64,000 nucleotides of DNA, from positions 1-64,000 of the forward strand of contig CANJBY010000004.1 of the NCBI GenBank assembly GCA_947472735.1, written 5' to 3'. A program made the position numbers and the translations under genes. The stretch is from Sphingomonadaceae bacterium. Lineage in GTDB: Bacteria; Pseudomonadota; Alphaproteobacteria; Sphingomonadales; Sphingomonadaceae. Shown here piece by piece: positions 50,244 to 59,800 of the stretch. Positions within the stretch are counted from its first letter, which is position 1, and each line of letters starts with the position of its first letter. The notes beneath the pieces are model-generated. The model did not search any database and had not been told where the DNA came from. It was given only the letters and a program-made list of their open reading frames with translations.

Positions 50244-50950
50244 CGGCCCTCCAGCAGACGGTAGCCCGTACCCCAGATGGTCTCGAGCGCGGGCGAGGTG
50301 AAACCATCCTCTAGCTTGCGGCGAAGGCGGCCGATGTTGACGTCAACCACGTTGGTCTGCGGGTCGAAGCTCATGTGCCAGACGTCGCGCAGCAACATCT
50401 CGCGCGTCACCACTTCGCCGGCATTTTCCATGAAATAGCGGAACAGCTCGAATTCCTTGGGACTTAACGCCAGGTGCCGGTTGTCCCGAAAGGCGGTGCG
50501 GGCCTTCACGTGGCATTCGAAGGCGCCGAATATGATCACCGCGCTGTGCGACCGGCCGGAAGAGCGGCGATGCAGCGCGCGCAGCCGCGCCAGCAGTTCT
50601 TCCGACTCGAACGGCTTGGCCAGATAGTCATCCGCTCCGGCATCGAGGCCCTCGGCGCGGTCGATCGTGCGGCCGAGCGCGGAGAGCATCAGCACCGGCG
50701 TGCCCACCCCGCTTTCGCGCAGCCGGGCCAGGATCGTCATGCCGTCGAGATCAGGCAGCATCCGGTCTAGAATGATCACGTCGAACGCGTCACGACCGGC
50801 GCGCAGCAGGCCGCCACCGCCAGTCGCTTCCCAAACAAGTCGGTCACCATTGCGCGAGGCGAGCTCCTGCACTTCGGCCGCAACGCGGGCGTCGTCCTCG
50901 ACATAGAGGATCGACAGCCCGGTTCCCGCCTGGTTCGGAGCCCCCTCCAT
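50240..50950 (-). CDS. OmpR-family response regulator
   Basis: A 236-aa regulator. The receiver domain opens with LSILYVEDDARVAAEVQEL and has the phospho-acceptor Asp in VIILDRMLPDLDG. The C-terminal winged helix (LSPKEFELFRYFMENAGEVV; NVVDVNIGRLRRKLEDG) is OmpR type. It is coupled to the kinase gene and 6 bp downstream of a CsgG-like gene. Confidence 0.94.
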   Translation of the reverse strand: MEGAPNQAGTGLSILYVEDDARVAAEVQELASRNGDRLVWEATGGGGLLRAGRDAFDVIILDRMLPDLDGMTILARLRESGVGTPVLMLSALGRTIDRAEGLDAGADDYLAKPFESEELLARLRALHRRSSGRSHSAVIIFGAFECHVKARTAFRDNRHLALSPKEFELFRYFMENAGEVVTREMLLRDVWHMSFDPQTNVVDVNIGRLRRKLEDGFTSPALETIWGTGYRLLEGR

Positions 50951-50956
50951 GCCCGG

Positions 50957-51673
50957 TCAGCGCTGCGAAGCAGCAGCTGGCGCCGGCTGCGGCGCGGATG
51001 CAGCCGGGATCGGAGCGGCTGGCATGGTCATCGCGGAAATCGCCGGACCCTGCTGCGTGACCGCGTTGAAGGCCTTGATGAAAGCCTCGACCAGCAGCTG
51101 TCCGTCCTTGTTGGAGCCGTAGGCCGCGGCGGTGGAATTCGAGCTCACCGTGCCGAGCCCGGAAATCGAGATCGTGGTCTTGCTGGACTCGCCCTGCCCG
51201 GTGACCAGCGTCTGCCCGGACGCCGGGCTGATCAGGCGCAGCGCGGCGGCGAGGGTCTTCTTCTTGCCTCCAAGCCCACCCATAAGGCCGCCCAGGGCGC
51301 GCCCGCCTATCCCGCCGACCAACTTGTTCGCCGCCGTCTTGCCCACGTTGCTGGCCATCGCAACGGTGCGGTCGATTTCTTCCTTGTCGCCGGCCGAGAC
51401 GTTCATCAGGAACGTGGCGGGCCTTCCAGCGGCAGGATCGTAGGGAGCGAAGCAGCCGGATTCGAGCGCCAGCGCCGCGATCAGATCGCGCGGGGAGCCG
51501 AGTCCGAATTTGAGCCAGCCTTGCGTATCGCCATCGACCATCGCGATCGTGCCCAGGCTGGCGGTGCACTTGTCCAGCGTGACGGGCGGCGGCGGCGGAT
51601 CCTTGGCCAGTGTCGGTGCCGAAACCAGCACAGCGGAAAGGATCATCGTCGAAATTGCAAGCCTGCGGATCAT
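50957..51673 (-). CDS. Secreted CsgG/HfaB-like protein
   Basis: A 238-aa exported protein with a signal peptide (about 1-23). The pattern SPRDLIAALALESGCFAPYD and the later GQLLVEAFIKAFNAVTQQGP resembles the CsgG family (envelope-associated lipoproteins and LpoB-like activators), but there is no lipobox Cys after the signal. The C-terminus is Ala/Pro-rich. As first gene of the operon with the two-component pair, it may be their sensor input or target. Confidence 0.68.
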   Translation of the reverse strand: MIRRLAISTMILSAVLVSAPTLAKDPPPPPVTLDKCTASLGTIAMVDGDTQGWLKFGLGSPRDLIAALALESGCFAPYDPAAGRPATFLMNVSAGDKEEIDRTVAMASNVGKTAANKLVGGIGGRALGGLMGGLGGKKKTLAAALRLISPASGQTLVTGQGESSKTTISISGLGTVSSNSTAAAYGSNKDGQLLVEAFIKAFNAVTQQGPAISAMTMPAAPIPAASAPQPAPAAASQR

Positions 51674-51772
51674 CACGTCACTCCCTGTTGCGCGTGACTT
51701 GAGCCTTAAGACCCCGGCCGACCGCGACACACACAACAAGACTGTTAGAAGTGTGACAAGTGCTGTTAGCCC

Positions 51773-53689
51773 TCAGTCCCGCAACGGGGCGAAAATCCGT
51801 CCGGCTAGCGCTACCCAGCCCTGGCCGGCAGAGTCGCGCCGCTGCGGCGCCGCACTGACCGGGCAATCGATACACAGCGCTTGTGCCCCGCGCGCTCCAA
51901 ACATGCGCTCGAACTGGGAGAATGCGCGGGCCAGGTCGTCCTGCTGGCGCGCGGCGACGATGCCGGCGAAATCGGCAACGGCCTCCGGAGCATCCTCGTC
52001 GTCCGATCCGCGCAAGCGCTCCAGCAGCGAGGCATAGGGATTGGCATCGCCGCCGAGATAGACCGCATGCCATGCCCCGTCTTCGAGCTTGGCCTGCCGC
52101 GCAACCCACGCCACTGCATCTTCCAGTCCGCCGAACTGATCGACTAGCCCGAGCTGCCGCGCGGTGCCGCCATCCCAGACCCGGCCTTGGGCAATCGCGT
52201 CCACCTGTTCCGGCGTCTTGCCGCGCGCCTTTCCGACCAGACCAATAAAGCGGGCGTAGCCGTTCTCGATCCCCGCCTGGATCATCGCGTCCACTTCCGG
52301 CGTGAACCCGGTGATGACGTCTGGTTGCCCCGAAAGCGGCGTGGTTCGCACTCCGTCTCCGGTCACGCCATAATTGGCCAAAACCTTCTCGAAACTGGGA
52401 ATCGCCGCCAGGATGCCGATCGAACCGGTGATCGTGCCCGGTTCGGCAAAGATCCGCTGTCCGGGAGTCGAAACCCAATAGCCGCCACTGGCCGCGAGGT
52501 TGGCCATCGAGACCGCGATCGGGATGCCCTTCGCCTTGTGTCGCAGGATGGCGGTGCGGATCATCTCGCTGGCGAGCACCGAGCCGCCGGGAGAATCGAT
52601 GCGGATGACCAACCCGGCCAAATCCTCGGACAGGGCCTCGTCAAGCAGCCGGGCAATCCGGTCGCCTCCGGCGCTGCCTGGCCCCGCTTTGCCATCAACG
52701 ATCGCACCGGCAATCGTCACGACGCCGATCGGCTTGCCGGTTTGCGGCTCCGGATTGGCAGCCAGCCAGGTGGCAAGGCCGGTGTGGGCAAAAACACCCG
52801 GCAAGGTGCTCGTGGTATCCTTCCCGGCCAGCGCCGCCACCCGGTCGCCGAACTCGGCGCGAGTGCCGATGCTGTCGACCAGCCCGGCGGCTTTTGCGGC
52901 TGCGGCAGAATCACCGCCCGCAGCCTTGAGCCAGCCAACCGGATCGCCCGTTACCAACTTGATGTTCGCCTTGGGCCGGGCCTTGGCTACGTCGTCCTGC
53001 CAATCCTGCCACAACGCATCAAGCAAGGCCTTGCGCGCAGTCCGCGCCTCGTCCGACTGGTTGTTGCGCAGATAGGGTTCGACATAGTCCTTGTACGTGC
53101 CGACCCGGTAGACGTGGTAGTTGATCTTCAACCGGTCGAGCAACTGGCGATAGTAGACGGTATAGCCGCCAGGGCCGGTGATGTAGGCGCCGCCCATCGG
53201 ATCCACCCAGACTTCGCTGGAATGCGCCGCGAGCAGATATGCGTCGTCGGAATAGGCCAGGGCATAAGACAGCACCGGCTTCTTCGCAGCCCTGACCGTA
53301 TCCAGCGCGGCGGCAATCTCCTGCATGTGGACCTGCCCACCCCCGGTGAAGCGCGAGAGATCGAGCACTACCGCTTTGATGCGCGCATCTGTTGCCGCCC
53401 GGCGCAAGGCGCGGGCCAGGTCGCGGGCGCGATACTCGTGGGTCGGCAGCTCGCTGGAAAGCAGGGTCTGCAATGGATCGATCGCGGCCGGCTCCTCGAC
53501 CACGTGGCCATCCAGCTTGAGGAGCAATGCGCCCTCCGCGACCGGCGCGACATGCGGCCGGGCGGAGAGGATTCCGAACAGCCCGATGAAGAACAGCAAC
53601 AGGAAAGCCAGCGCCAGGCCATCCTTGATTGCCACCAGCAGCTTCCAGACCTTGCGCGCGAAATCCATGAAATACCTCTTTGAACTCAT
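51773..53689 (-). CDS. sppA: Signal peptide peptidase SppA (67K type)
   Basis: A 638-aa membrane protease that degrades cleaved signal peptides. An N-terminal TM helix (about 17-43) anchors tandem S49 domains. The catalytic Lys region is in the first repeat ([19 protein letters not shown]) and the Ser in the second ([20 protein letters not shown]). Length is that of the 67K class rather than the short archaeal/Bacillus form. An alternative ATG at 53668 exists. It is divergent from pyrB. Confidence 0.93.
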   Translation of the reverse strand: MSSKRYFMDFARKVWKLLVAIKDGLALAFLLLFFIGLFGILSARPHVAPVAEGALLLKLDGHVVEEPAAIDPLQTLLSSELPTHEYRARDLARALRRAATDARIKAVVLDLSRFTGGGQVHMQEIAAALDTVRAAKKPVLSYALAYSDDAYLLAAHSSEVWVDPMGGAYITGPGGYTVYYRQLLDRLKINYHVYRVGTYKDYVEPYLRNNQSDEARTARKALLDALWQDWQDDVAKARPKANIKLVTGDPVGWLKAAGGDSAAAAKAAGLVDSIGTRAEFGDRVAALAGKDTTSTLPGVFAHTGLATWLAANPEPQTGKPIGVVTIAGAIVDGKAGPGSAGGDRIARLLDEALSEDLAGLVIRIDSPGGSVLASEMIRTAILRHKAKGIPIAVSMANLAASGGYWVSTPGQRIFAEPGTITGSIGILAAIPSFEKVLANYGVTGDGVRTTPLSGQPDVITGFTPEVDAMIQAGIENGYARFIGLVGKARGKTPEQVDAIAQGRVWDGGTARQLGLVDQFGGLEDAVAWVARQAKLEDGAWHAVYLGGDANPYASLLERLRGSDDEDAPEAVADFAGIVAARQQDDLARAFSQFERMFGARGAQALCIDCPVSAAPQRRDSAGQGWVALAGRIFAPLRD

Positions 53690-53765
53690 GGCACTCTATG
53701 CGCTGGGGATGGAATGGCAAAGCGCCTTGCGCATCGGCCCTACGCAGCTTATGCCGCTGTCTTCA

Positions 53766-54758
53766 ATGACATCGCCGAAAAACACGCAAGCGGGCCGCTA
53801 TCCAGCAGGCTCCGCTGCCTTCCCGCACCGTGGTCTCGTGGGCCTCGCCGGCATCGCTCCGCACGAACTGCTGTTCCTGCTCGACGAGGCCGAGCAATGG
53901 GTCGAACTCAACCGCTCGACCAAGAAGCGTGATGAGCGGCTGGCCGGGCTGACCATCATCAACGCCTTCTTCGAGAACTCCACCCGCACCCTGCTGTCAT
54001 TTGAAATCGCAGGAAAAAGGTTGGGCGCAGACGTGGTGAACATGCACGCCGCGCAGTCATCGGTGAAAAAGGGCGAGACGCTGATCGACACGGCGATGAC
54101 CCTCAACGCGATGCGCGCCGACGCGATCGTGATCCGCCATGCCAGTTCGGGCGCCGTGCAGTTGATCGCGGACAAGGTCGATTGCCCGGTGCTCAACGCC
54201 GGAGACGGGCAGCACGAGCATCCTACCCAGGGCCTGCTTGATGCCCTGACCATTCGCCACGCCAAGGGTGACATCAACGGCCTGACGGTGACAATCTGCG
54301 GCGACATCCTGCATAGCCGGGTCGCGCGTTCCAACATCCATTGCCTGACAACGCTGGGCGCAGAAGTGCAGGTCTGTGCCCCGCCGGCGCTGATGCCGGC
54401 CGGCATTGAAAGGATGAAGGTTACGCCTTTCCATGATTTTGACGCAGCGCTGGTCGGCGCGGACGTGGTGATGATGCTGCGGCTCCAGCAGGAGCGGATG
54501 CAGGGCCAGTTCATTCCCTCGCCGCGCGAGTTCCGCCATCTCTATGGCCTGACGTCAGACCGCCTCGCCATGGCGAAGCCCGACGCGCTGGTGATGCACC
54601 CCGGACCAATGAACCGGGGGATCGAAATTGACAGCAACGTGGCCGATCTGCCCGAACGATCAGTCATTACGCGGCAAGTCGAGATGGGGGTGGCGATCCG
54701 CATGGCCTGCCTCGATGTGCTGACCCGCAAGACCCGCGGCGTGGAGGGCTGGGCATGA
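53766..54758 (+). CDS. pyrB: Aspartate carbamoyltransferase catalytic subunit
   Basis: A 330-aa enzyme of pyrimidine synthesis. Carbamoyl-phosphate motif [12 protein letters not shown], the [16 protein letters not shown] loop and the C-terminal [12 protein letters not shown] are present. The ATG at 53766 was chosen; one at 53751 is in frame. It is coupled by ATGA to a dihydroorotase-like gene, the arrangement of the pyrB-pyrC' complexes of Pseudomonas. Confidence 0.96.
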   Translation: MTSPKNTQAGRYPAGSAAFPHRGLVGLAGIAPHELLFLLDEAEQWVELNRSTKKRDERLAGLTIINAFFENSTRTLLSFEIAGKRLGADVVNMHAAQSSVKKGETLIDTAMTLNAMRADAIVIRHASSGAVQLIADKVDCPVLNAGDGQHEHPTQGLLDALTIRHAKGDINGLTVTICGDILHSRVARSNIHCLTTLGAEVQVCAPPALMPAGIERMKVTPFHDFDAALVGADVVMMLRLQQERMQGQFIPSPREFRHLYGLTSDRLAMAKPDALVMHPGPMNRGIEIDSNVADLPERSVITRQVEMGVAIRMACLDVLTRKTRGVEGWA

Positions 54759-55987
54759 GCAAAGCGGCGCCCCTCACCATCACCAACGGGCTGCTCCTTC
54801 CGGCTGTGGGCGCACCGCAACGCGGTGGCTTGCGCGCTGAGGACGGCCGGATCGTCGCGCTCGGCAACGTCACCGCACAGCCGGGCGACGCGGTGATCGA
54901 CGCCAAGGGCGCACTGATCGCGCCCGGGTTGGTCGATCTGGGTGTTTTCGCGATCGACAAGCCGGCCTTTCACTTCGGCGGTATTACCCGCGCGGCGCTA
55001 ATGCCCGATCAAAGCACCGTTCTGGATCGCCCTTCGGCGGTGCGGTACGCCGCGCAATCAGGCAAGCCGGGTTTGTGGGTCCACCCGCTCGCCGCTGCAA
55101 CGGTCGGTCTCAAGGGACAGGAACTCGCCGAGATTGCGTTGATGCGCGACGCCGGGGCCCGCGCGGTAGCAACCGGGCGGCACTGGATCGGCGACTCGGG
55201 CACCATGGCCCGCCTGCTGTCCTACTGTGCGATGCTGGGGCTGGTGGTGGTCACCCATGCCGAGGACGGCGGATTGACAGGCAGCGCCGTAGCCACAGCC
55301 GGTGAGATGGCGACACGGCTGGGCCTGCCCTCTGCGCCGGCCGAGGCCGAGGCTTTGGCAGTTGCCCGCGACATTGCGCTTGCCGAAATGACCGGGGCCC
55401 GGCTCCATATTCGCCAGCTCACCACGGCTTCGGCCATAGCTTTGGTGCGCGCCGCAAAGCTGCGAGGCGTGGCCGTTACTGCGGGGGTGACTCCGGCGCA
55501 TTTCATGCTTTCAGACCTCGCCGCGGCCGAGTTCCGCACTTTCGCCCGGCTCTCCCCGCCGCTGCGCTGCGAGGCGGACCGGCATGCGGTACGCGCCGCT
55601 CTGGCCGACGGGACCATCGACGTAATCGCATCGGGACACGATCCGCGCGGCCCGGAGGACAAGCGCCTGCCTTTCGCCGACGCCGAGCCCGGCATGGCCG
55701 GCGCGGAGACACTGCTCCCGATGACCCTGTCACTGGTACGCGACGAAGTGATCGACTTCGCCCGAGCCTTTGCACTGCTGGCTGCCAATCCGGCGCAACT
55801 TCTGGGAGTCGACGCGGGCGCGCTGGCAGTGGGCATGCAGGCGGACGTCGCGATAATCGACCCGGACAAGCCATGGATCGTAGATTCCGGCAAGATGGCT
55901 GCGGCAGCCGGAAACACGCCATTCGACCGGCAGCCCGTGCAGGGCCGGGTCCTGTCGTTGTTCAAGGGCGGCGCGCCTGTCGGATAA
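54755..55987 (+). CDS. pyrC': Dihydroorotase-like protein, probably catalytically inactive (PyrC')
   Basis: A 410-aa amidohydrolase-fold protein. Active class I dihydroorotases have a D-x-H-x-H-x-R metal motif at the end of the first strand. Here that place reads [11 protein letters not shown], with no His. A His remains in [10 protein letters not shown], and the usual DHxPH site reads [11 protein letters not shown]. It should lack the binuclear metal centre and act as a structural partner of PyrB, as known for Pseudomonas PyrC'. A true dihydroorotase must be encoded elsewhere. Confidence 0.88.
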   Translation: MSKAAPLTITNGLLLPAVGAPQRGGLRAEDGRIVALGNVTAQPGDAVIDAKGALIAPGLVDLGVFAIDKPAFHFGGITRAALMPDQSTVLDRPSAVRYAAQSGKPGLWVHPLAAATVGLKGQELAEIALMRDAGARAVATGRHWIGDSGTMARLLSYCAMLGLVVVTHAEDGGLTGSAVATAGEMATRLGLPSAPAEAEALAVARDIALAEMTGARLHIRQLTTASAIALVRAAKLRGVAVTAGVTPAHFMLSDLAAAEFRTFARLSPPLRCEADRHAVRAALADGTIDVIASGHDPRGPEDKRLPFADAEPGMAGAETLLPMTLSLVRDEVIDFARAFALLAANPAQLLGVDAGALAVGMQADVAIIDPDKPWIVDSGKMAAAAGNTPFDRQPVQGRVLSLFKGGAPVG

Positions 55988-56020
55988 AAAAAGCCCCGGT
56001 CTTTGGAACCGGGGCCTTTC
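55988..56020 (+). terminator. Terminator between pyrC' and SPOR gene
   Basis: A GCCCCGGT/ACCGGGGC hairpin with a six- to seven-base loop is flanked by A7 on the left and CCTTT on the right. It can stop pyrBC' transcription and, through the A-run, the convergent SPOR gene. Confidence 0.82.
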
Positions 56021-56038
56021 AGGAGGGAGCTTTGGATT

Positions 56039-57222
56039 CTAGCGACGGACGCGGATCGGCCCGCTGGCGCGACCGGCCGGAGCCGCCGGCGCCTGTCCGC
56101 GCACCGAAGAAGTCGCCGCGTAATCGAAGCAGGCACCGCCGCGGTTCTTGACTGACGAGCACAGACCGCTCGCACCGCCGGCATTGAGGCCGGCCGCAGC
56201 CACGCGCCAGTAGGTCTTGCCGCGGACGACCGCCGAGGCGATGGTCATGCGGGTGTTCTTGAGTTCGGGATTACGCGCGGCAAAAATGCCCCAGGCGCGG
56301 CGCGCGCCCTGCTCGCTTGAGAACGAGCCGAGCTGGACGAGATGCGTGCCGTTCACTTTCGGGGCGGCTGGCACCGTGACAGGACGTGCCGCGGAATGGA
56401 CTGCGACTGCGGGACGGGCCACCGGAGCGGCGACCGGCCGGACCGCCGGTTGCGCCAATGCCGCCTGAACCGCGACAGGTGCAGGAGCGCTCCAGCTGGT
56501 AACCGGTCCCGGCGTCGGCGCGGCGATCGCAACGGCCGGTTCGGCGACGGCTGCGGTTGCCGGCAGTTCGGAAAGTGGCTGCTGGTCCGGACGGACCGCA
56601 GACGATTCTGCGGCGAGTTGTTCCGCCGAAGGCGAGTTGGCCAGCGCCAGGCGAGCGCATAGGCATAAGCAAGGTTCTGGCGGGTCTTGGCTTCGCCATC
56701 GCCAGAGCGGATAGCATCGGAAAGGATCGCCACGCCGCGCGAGGATTCGCCCGCGAGGGCAAGAGCCAGGCCGAGATCGCTCGCCGGGATGGAATCGCGC
56801 CAGTCATCCAGCAGCGCCACTGCTTCGGCATTCCGGCCTGCGCCGATCTTTGCCAGCGCCAGGGCCAGAGCCGTGCGAGTGCTGTTGTCCCCAAGGCTCA
56901 TGGCATCGTCAAAAGCAGTCGCAGCCGAATCGAACCGACCCGACTTGAGATAGGCATGGCCCAACAGCGCGCGCTTATCGGCGGCGCGGGGATCGGCCTC
57001 AACCGATGCTTCGGCCAGATTGACCGCCCGACCGGTCTTGCCCTGCGCCAGTGCGGCCTGGGCTTGCGCGGCCGAGCCATCGACTTTGCCGATCTTGCCG
57101 GTCGAAGCGCAGCCGGCGAGCGAAACCGCCGCAAGCACGCCGGTTACGGCGAAGCGAAGCGACCGGGGGGCGATGCGCGGTGCGATCTTGGGGGCGATCA
57201 TGGGCATTCTCCTGTCAGTCAT
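56039..57222 (-). pseudogene. TPR/SPOR lipoprotein gene with frameshift or small deletion
   Basis: Frame 1 (57222 to about 56650) encodes a lipobox (SLAGCAST) and TPR-type helices (ALLGHAYLKSGRFDSAATAF; RQNLAYAYALA). Frame 2 (about 56655 to 56039) continues with a linker (LANSPSAEQLAAESSAVRP, then Pro/Ala-rich) and a complete SPOR domain (THLVQLGSFSSEQGARRAWG; TYWRVAAAGLNAG) that binds denuded septal peptidoglycan. The join falls in GCGCTCGCCTGGCGCTGGCC, where related proteins have about 20 more residues. A deletion between short GC-rich repeats is likely; a sequencing error is the alternative. Confidence 0.75.
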
Positions 57223-57228
57223 TCAGTT

Positions 57229-57759
57229 TCAGCGCTTGACCGCGACTTGGGCGGCCAGAGTCTCGACTTCCGGCAACTCGTCGATCAGGCGATCGAGCGC
57301 TTCGGTCACCAGCTGCTGCGCGCTGCGATTGCGAATGGTGCAAGCGAGGCGAAGCTTGAGATGACGTTCGGCATCAACCCGCAACGTGAAAGCGGCGCGG
57401 CGACCTTCACTCAGCGCGTTGCGCCGGGTAGGAGCGGCCTTGCGGACCGGCATGATCGTAACCCGGGCCTGGGTTTCGACGCGCTCGGCGATTGCTTCCT
57501 GCTGGCGGACGATTTCGGGCACCTCGGCCGACACGGGGGTCGGGGAATCGTTGAGAGACACGACCTCGCCGACGGGATTTTCGTCGGCCTCGTACCCCAT
57601 GTCGTTCCACCCGAGATCATCGTGACCGGAGTGATTCGGCACCTGGCCGTAGTCGATGTCGATCAGCGCCTGGAGTTGCGGGCGCATGGCGGGCTTGGCG
57701 CCGCCCTTGCGGGCCTGCAAGCCGGAGGAGAGCGATGCGAAAGGCTTGGCTTCAGACAT
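57229..57759 (-). CDS. ParA-adjacent protein with ribbon-helix-helix-like C-terminus
   Basis: A 176-aa protein. The middle is disordered and acidic. The C-terminal 50 residues (RRAAFTLRVDAERHLKLRLA; SAQQLVTEALDRLIDELPE) have the strand-helix-helix pattern of RHH domains. It is encoded 14 bp downstream of an orphan parA gene, so it is probably its partner or DNA adaptor. The ATG at 57759 follows the gap after parA. Confidence 0.72.
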   Translation of the reverse strand: MSEAKPFASLSSGLQARKGGAKPAMRPQLQALIDIDYGQVPNHSGHDDLGWNDMGYEADENPVGEVVSLNDSPTPVSAEVPEIVRQQEAIAERVETQARVTIMPVRKAAPTRRNALSEGRRAAFTLRVDAERHLKLRLACTIRNRSAQQLVTEALDRLIDELPEVETLAAQVAVKR

Positions 57760-57773
57760 GGTGACCATCCCCC

Positions 57774-58496
57774 TCACGAGCCCGCGACCCGGCGGCCGAA
57801 GCCTCCGGCCGATCGATGCGCACCCGGCATCACTGCTGCGGGGCTGTTGGGAGCGGCGAACACGGTGCGGCGGAAGTTCTTTTCCAGCCGGTCCGAAATG
57901 TAGTTCCACAGCGCGACCACTTCAGCCGCGCTCCGGCCGTTGGGATCGACTTCCATCACCGTGCGGCCATCGATCATCGAGGCAGCGTAATCGGTGCGGT
58001 GGTGCAGTGTGATCGGGGCGACGGTGCCGTGCTGCGATAGCGCGACCGCCGCCTCGCTGGTGATCTTGGCCTTGGGGGTGGCGGCGTTCACAACGAAGAT
58101 GAGGGGTTTGCCGGCACGTTCGCACAAGTCGACGGTAGCGCCGACGGCGCGCAGATCATGTGGACTGGGGCGGGTGGGAACAACGATCAACTCGGCAACA
58201 GAGATGACACTCTGGATCGCCATGGTGATCGCGGGCGGCGTGTCGATCACCGCCAGGCGGAAGCCCTGCTGGCGCAACACGGCGAGATCGCTGGCCAATC
58301 GGGCGACGGTGGTTTGCGCAAAGGCAGGAAATTCAGCCTCGCGTTCGTTCCACCAATCGGACAGCGAACCTTGCGGGTCGATATCGATAAGTACGACCGG
58401 GCCGGCGCCCGCCCGTTGAGCCTGCACAGCGAGGTGTCCGGACAGGGTTGTCTTGCCCGATCCGCCCTTCTGTGATGCCAATGCCAATACGCGCAA
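57774..58496 (-). CDS. parA: Orphan ParA/MinD-family ATPase
   Basis: A 240-aa Walker ATPase. It has the deviant Walker A LASQKGGSGKTTLSGHLAVQ with signature Lys, a VLIDIDPQGSLSDWW Walker A' Asp, and LAVIDTPPAI as Walker B. No parB follows; instead an RHH-like partner gene and a SPOR gene. A role in positioning a cell-envelope or chromosome-associated cargo is more likely than plasmid partition. Confidence 0.9.
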   Translation of the reverse strand: MRVLALASQKGGSGKTTLSGHLAVQAQRAGAGPVVLIDIDPQGSLSDWWNEREAEFPAFAQTTVARLASDLAVLRQQGFRLAVIDTPPAITMAIQSVISVAELIVVPTRPSPHDLRAVGATVDLCERAGKPLIFVVNAATPKAKITSEAAVALSQHGTVAPITLHHRTDYAASMIDGRTVMEVDPNGRSAAEVVALWNYISDRLEKNFRRTVFAAPNSPAAVMPGAHRSAGGFGRRVAGS

Positions 58497-58734
58497 AGTC
58501 TGGTCCCCCCAGAGACAAATGATGCCAATCTGTCCGGGGGATCGCAGATCGTTCCTAATTTAGAGTTAACGATGGAGCTCCCGGCACAACTTGGTCGCCG
58601 ATTGGGGCTGCCAAAAAACTTTTGCTAACCGGCTATTTACTGTGTCAATTAGGCATCGCGGACCGCACTGGATCGCCGCCCGGGAGTGAAAAACCCCTAG
58701 TGCCGGGCAGGAAATGGGCTTCAGGAACCTTTCG

Positions 58735-59793
58735 ATGAAATCCTTGTCCGCTCTGGCAGCAATTCTCGCGGCTGCGGCAATATCGATCGCGAATCCCGCG
58801 CATGCCGACGTGCGCAAAGGCGTTGATTCCTGGACCAACGGAGATTTCGCGGCAGCGGTTCGGGAATGGCGGCCGCTGGCTGATGCGGGCGATCCCGACG
58901 CCCAGTTCAACCTCGCGCAGGCTTACAAGCTCGGCCGCGGTGTGCCGCAGGACCTCGCTCGCGCCGAGGATCTGTTCGCCCGCGCCTCGGACAAGGGGCA
59001 CCTGCAAGCCGCTGACAACTATGGCCTGCTGCTGTTCCAGCGGGGCGAGCGCGCGAAGGCCCTGCCCTTCATCCGAGCTGCTGCCGACCGGGGCGAGCCG
59101 CGTGCGCAGTACTTGCTCGGCATTTCGCACTTCAATGGCGAGAACGTGCCCAAAGACTGGGTGCGGGCCTATGCATTGGTCAGCCTGGCACACCAGTCCG
59201 GACTTACGCAGGCCAAAGTAGCGCTGACGCAGATGGATCAATTCGTTGCCATCGAGCAGCGCCAGCAAGCCGTGGCCCTAGCGCAGGAGCTGCGCAGCCA
59301 GGCCGATGCCACCCGCGCGCGCCAGTTCGCCGCTCAGGACCTCGGGACCAGCGCGCCAGCACCGGCCGATGTCGTGACTCAACCGCTGCGCACCGCTCCG
59401 CGTCAGGCTCACGTTGAACCCGTGGCCACTGCCCGGCAAGCTGCGGCCGGCGCCACTCCGGCCAGCGCCGGGGCGGACTTCGCGCGCCCCGCCCCGCATC
59501 CGTCCCCACCCCGCCCGCAAACTGCGCCGGTACGGACACCTGCTCCAACCGCGGTTCCTTCCACAGGCATCTGGCGGGTCCAGCTCGGCGCGTTCGGAGT
59601 GGCGGCCAACGCCGATGCATTGTGGAACCGGATCAAGGCCCGCCCGGAGCTGGCCGGTCATCCCAGGATCAACGTACTCGCCGGCGCGGTGGTCAAGCTG
59701 CAGGCGGGAGGGTTCGCCACGCAGCAAGCGGCCCAGACAGCTTGCGGCTCCCTCAATGCGGCAGGCATCGGCTGCCTTGCGGTAAAGGGTTGA
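58735..59793 (+). CDS. Sel1-repeat and SPOR domain periplasmic protein
   Basis: A 352-aa exported protein with a signal peptide (about 1-24). Sel1/TPR repeats occupy about 30-150 (GDPDAQFNLAQAYKLGRGVP; GEPRAQYLLGISHFNGENVP). A Pro/Ala linker and a C-terminal SPOR domain follow (GIWRVQLGAFGVAANADALW; VVKLQAGGFATQQAAQTACG). It probably localises to the division septum. I used the second ATG (58735); the first, at 58714, gives an unusual leader. Confidence 0.88.
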   Translation: MKSLSALAAILAAAAISIANPAHADVRKGVDSWTNGDFAAAVREWRPLADAGDPDAQFNLAQAYKLGRGVPQDLARAEDLFARASDKGHLQAADNYGLLLFQRGERAKALPFIRAAADRGEPRAQYLLGISHFNGENVPKDWVRAYALVSLAHQSGLTQAKVALTQMDQFVAIEQRQQAVALAQELRSQADATRARQFAAQDLGTSAPAPADVVTQPLRTAPRQAHVEPVATARQAAAGATPASAGADFARPAPHPSPPRPQTAPVRTPAPTAVPSTGIWRVQLGAFGVAANADALWNRIKARPELAGHPRINVLAGAVVKLQAGGFATQQAAQTACGSLNAAGIGCLAVKG

Positions 59794-59800
59794 ACCGGCA

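Noticed and set aside
52187..53683. A 498-codon plus-strand ORF opposite sppA
   Set aside because: It is an antisense frame, His/Arg-rich without structure, and the minus strand encodes intact SppA.
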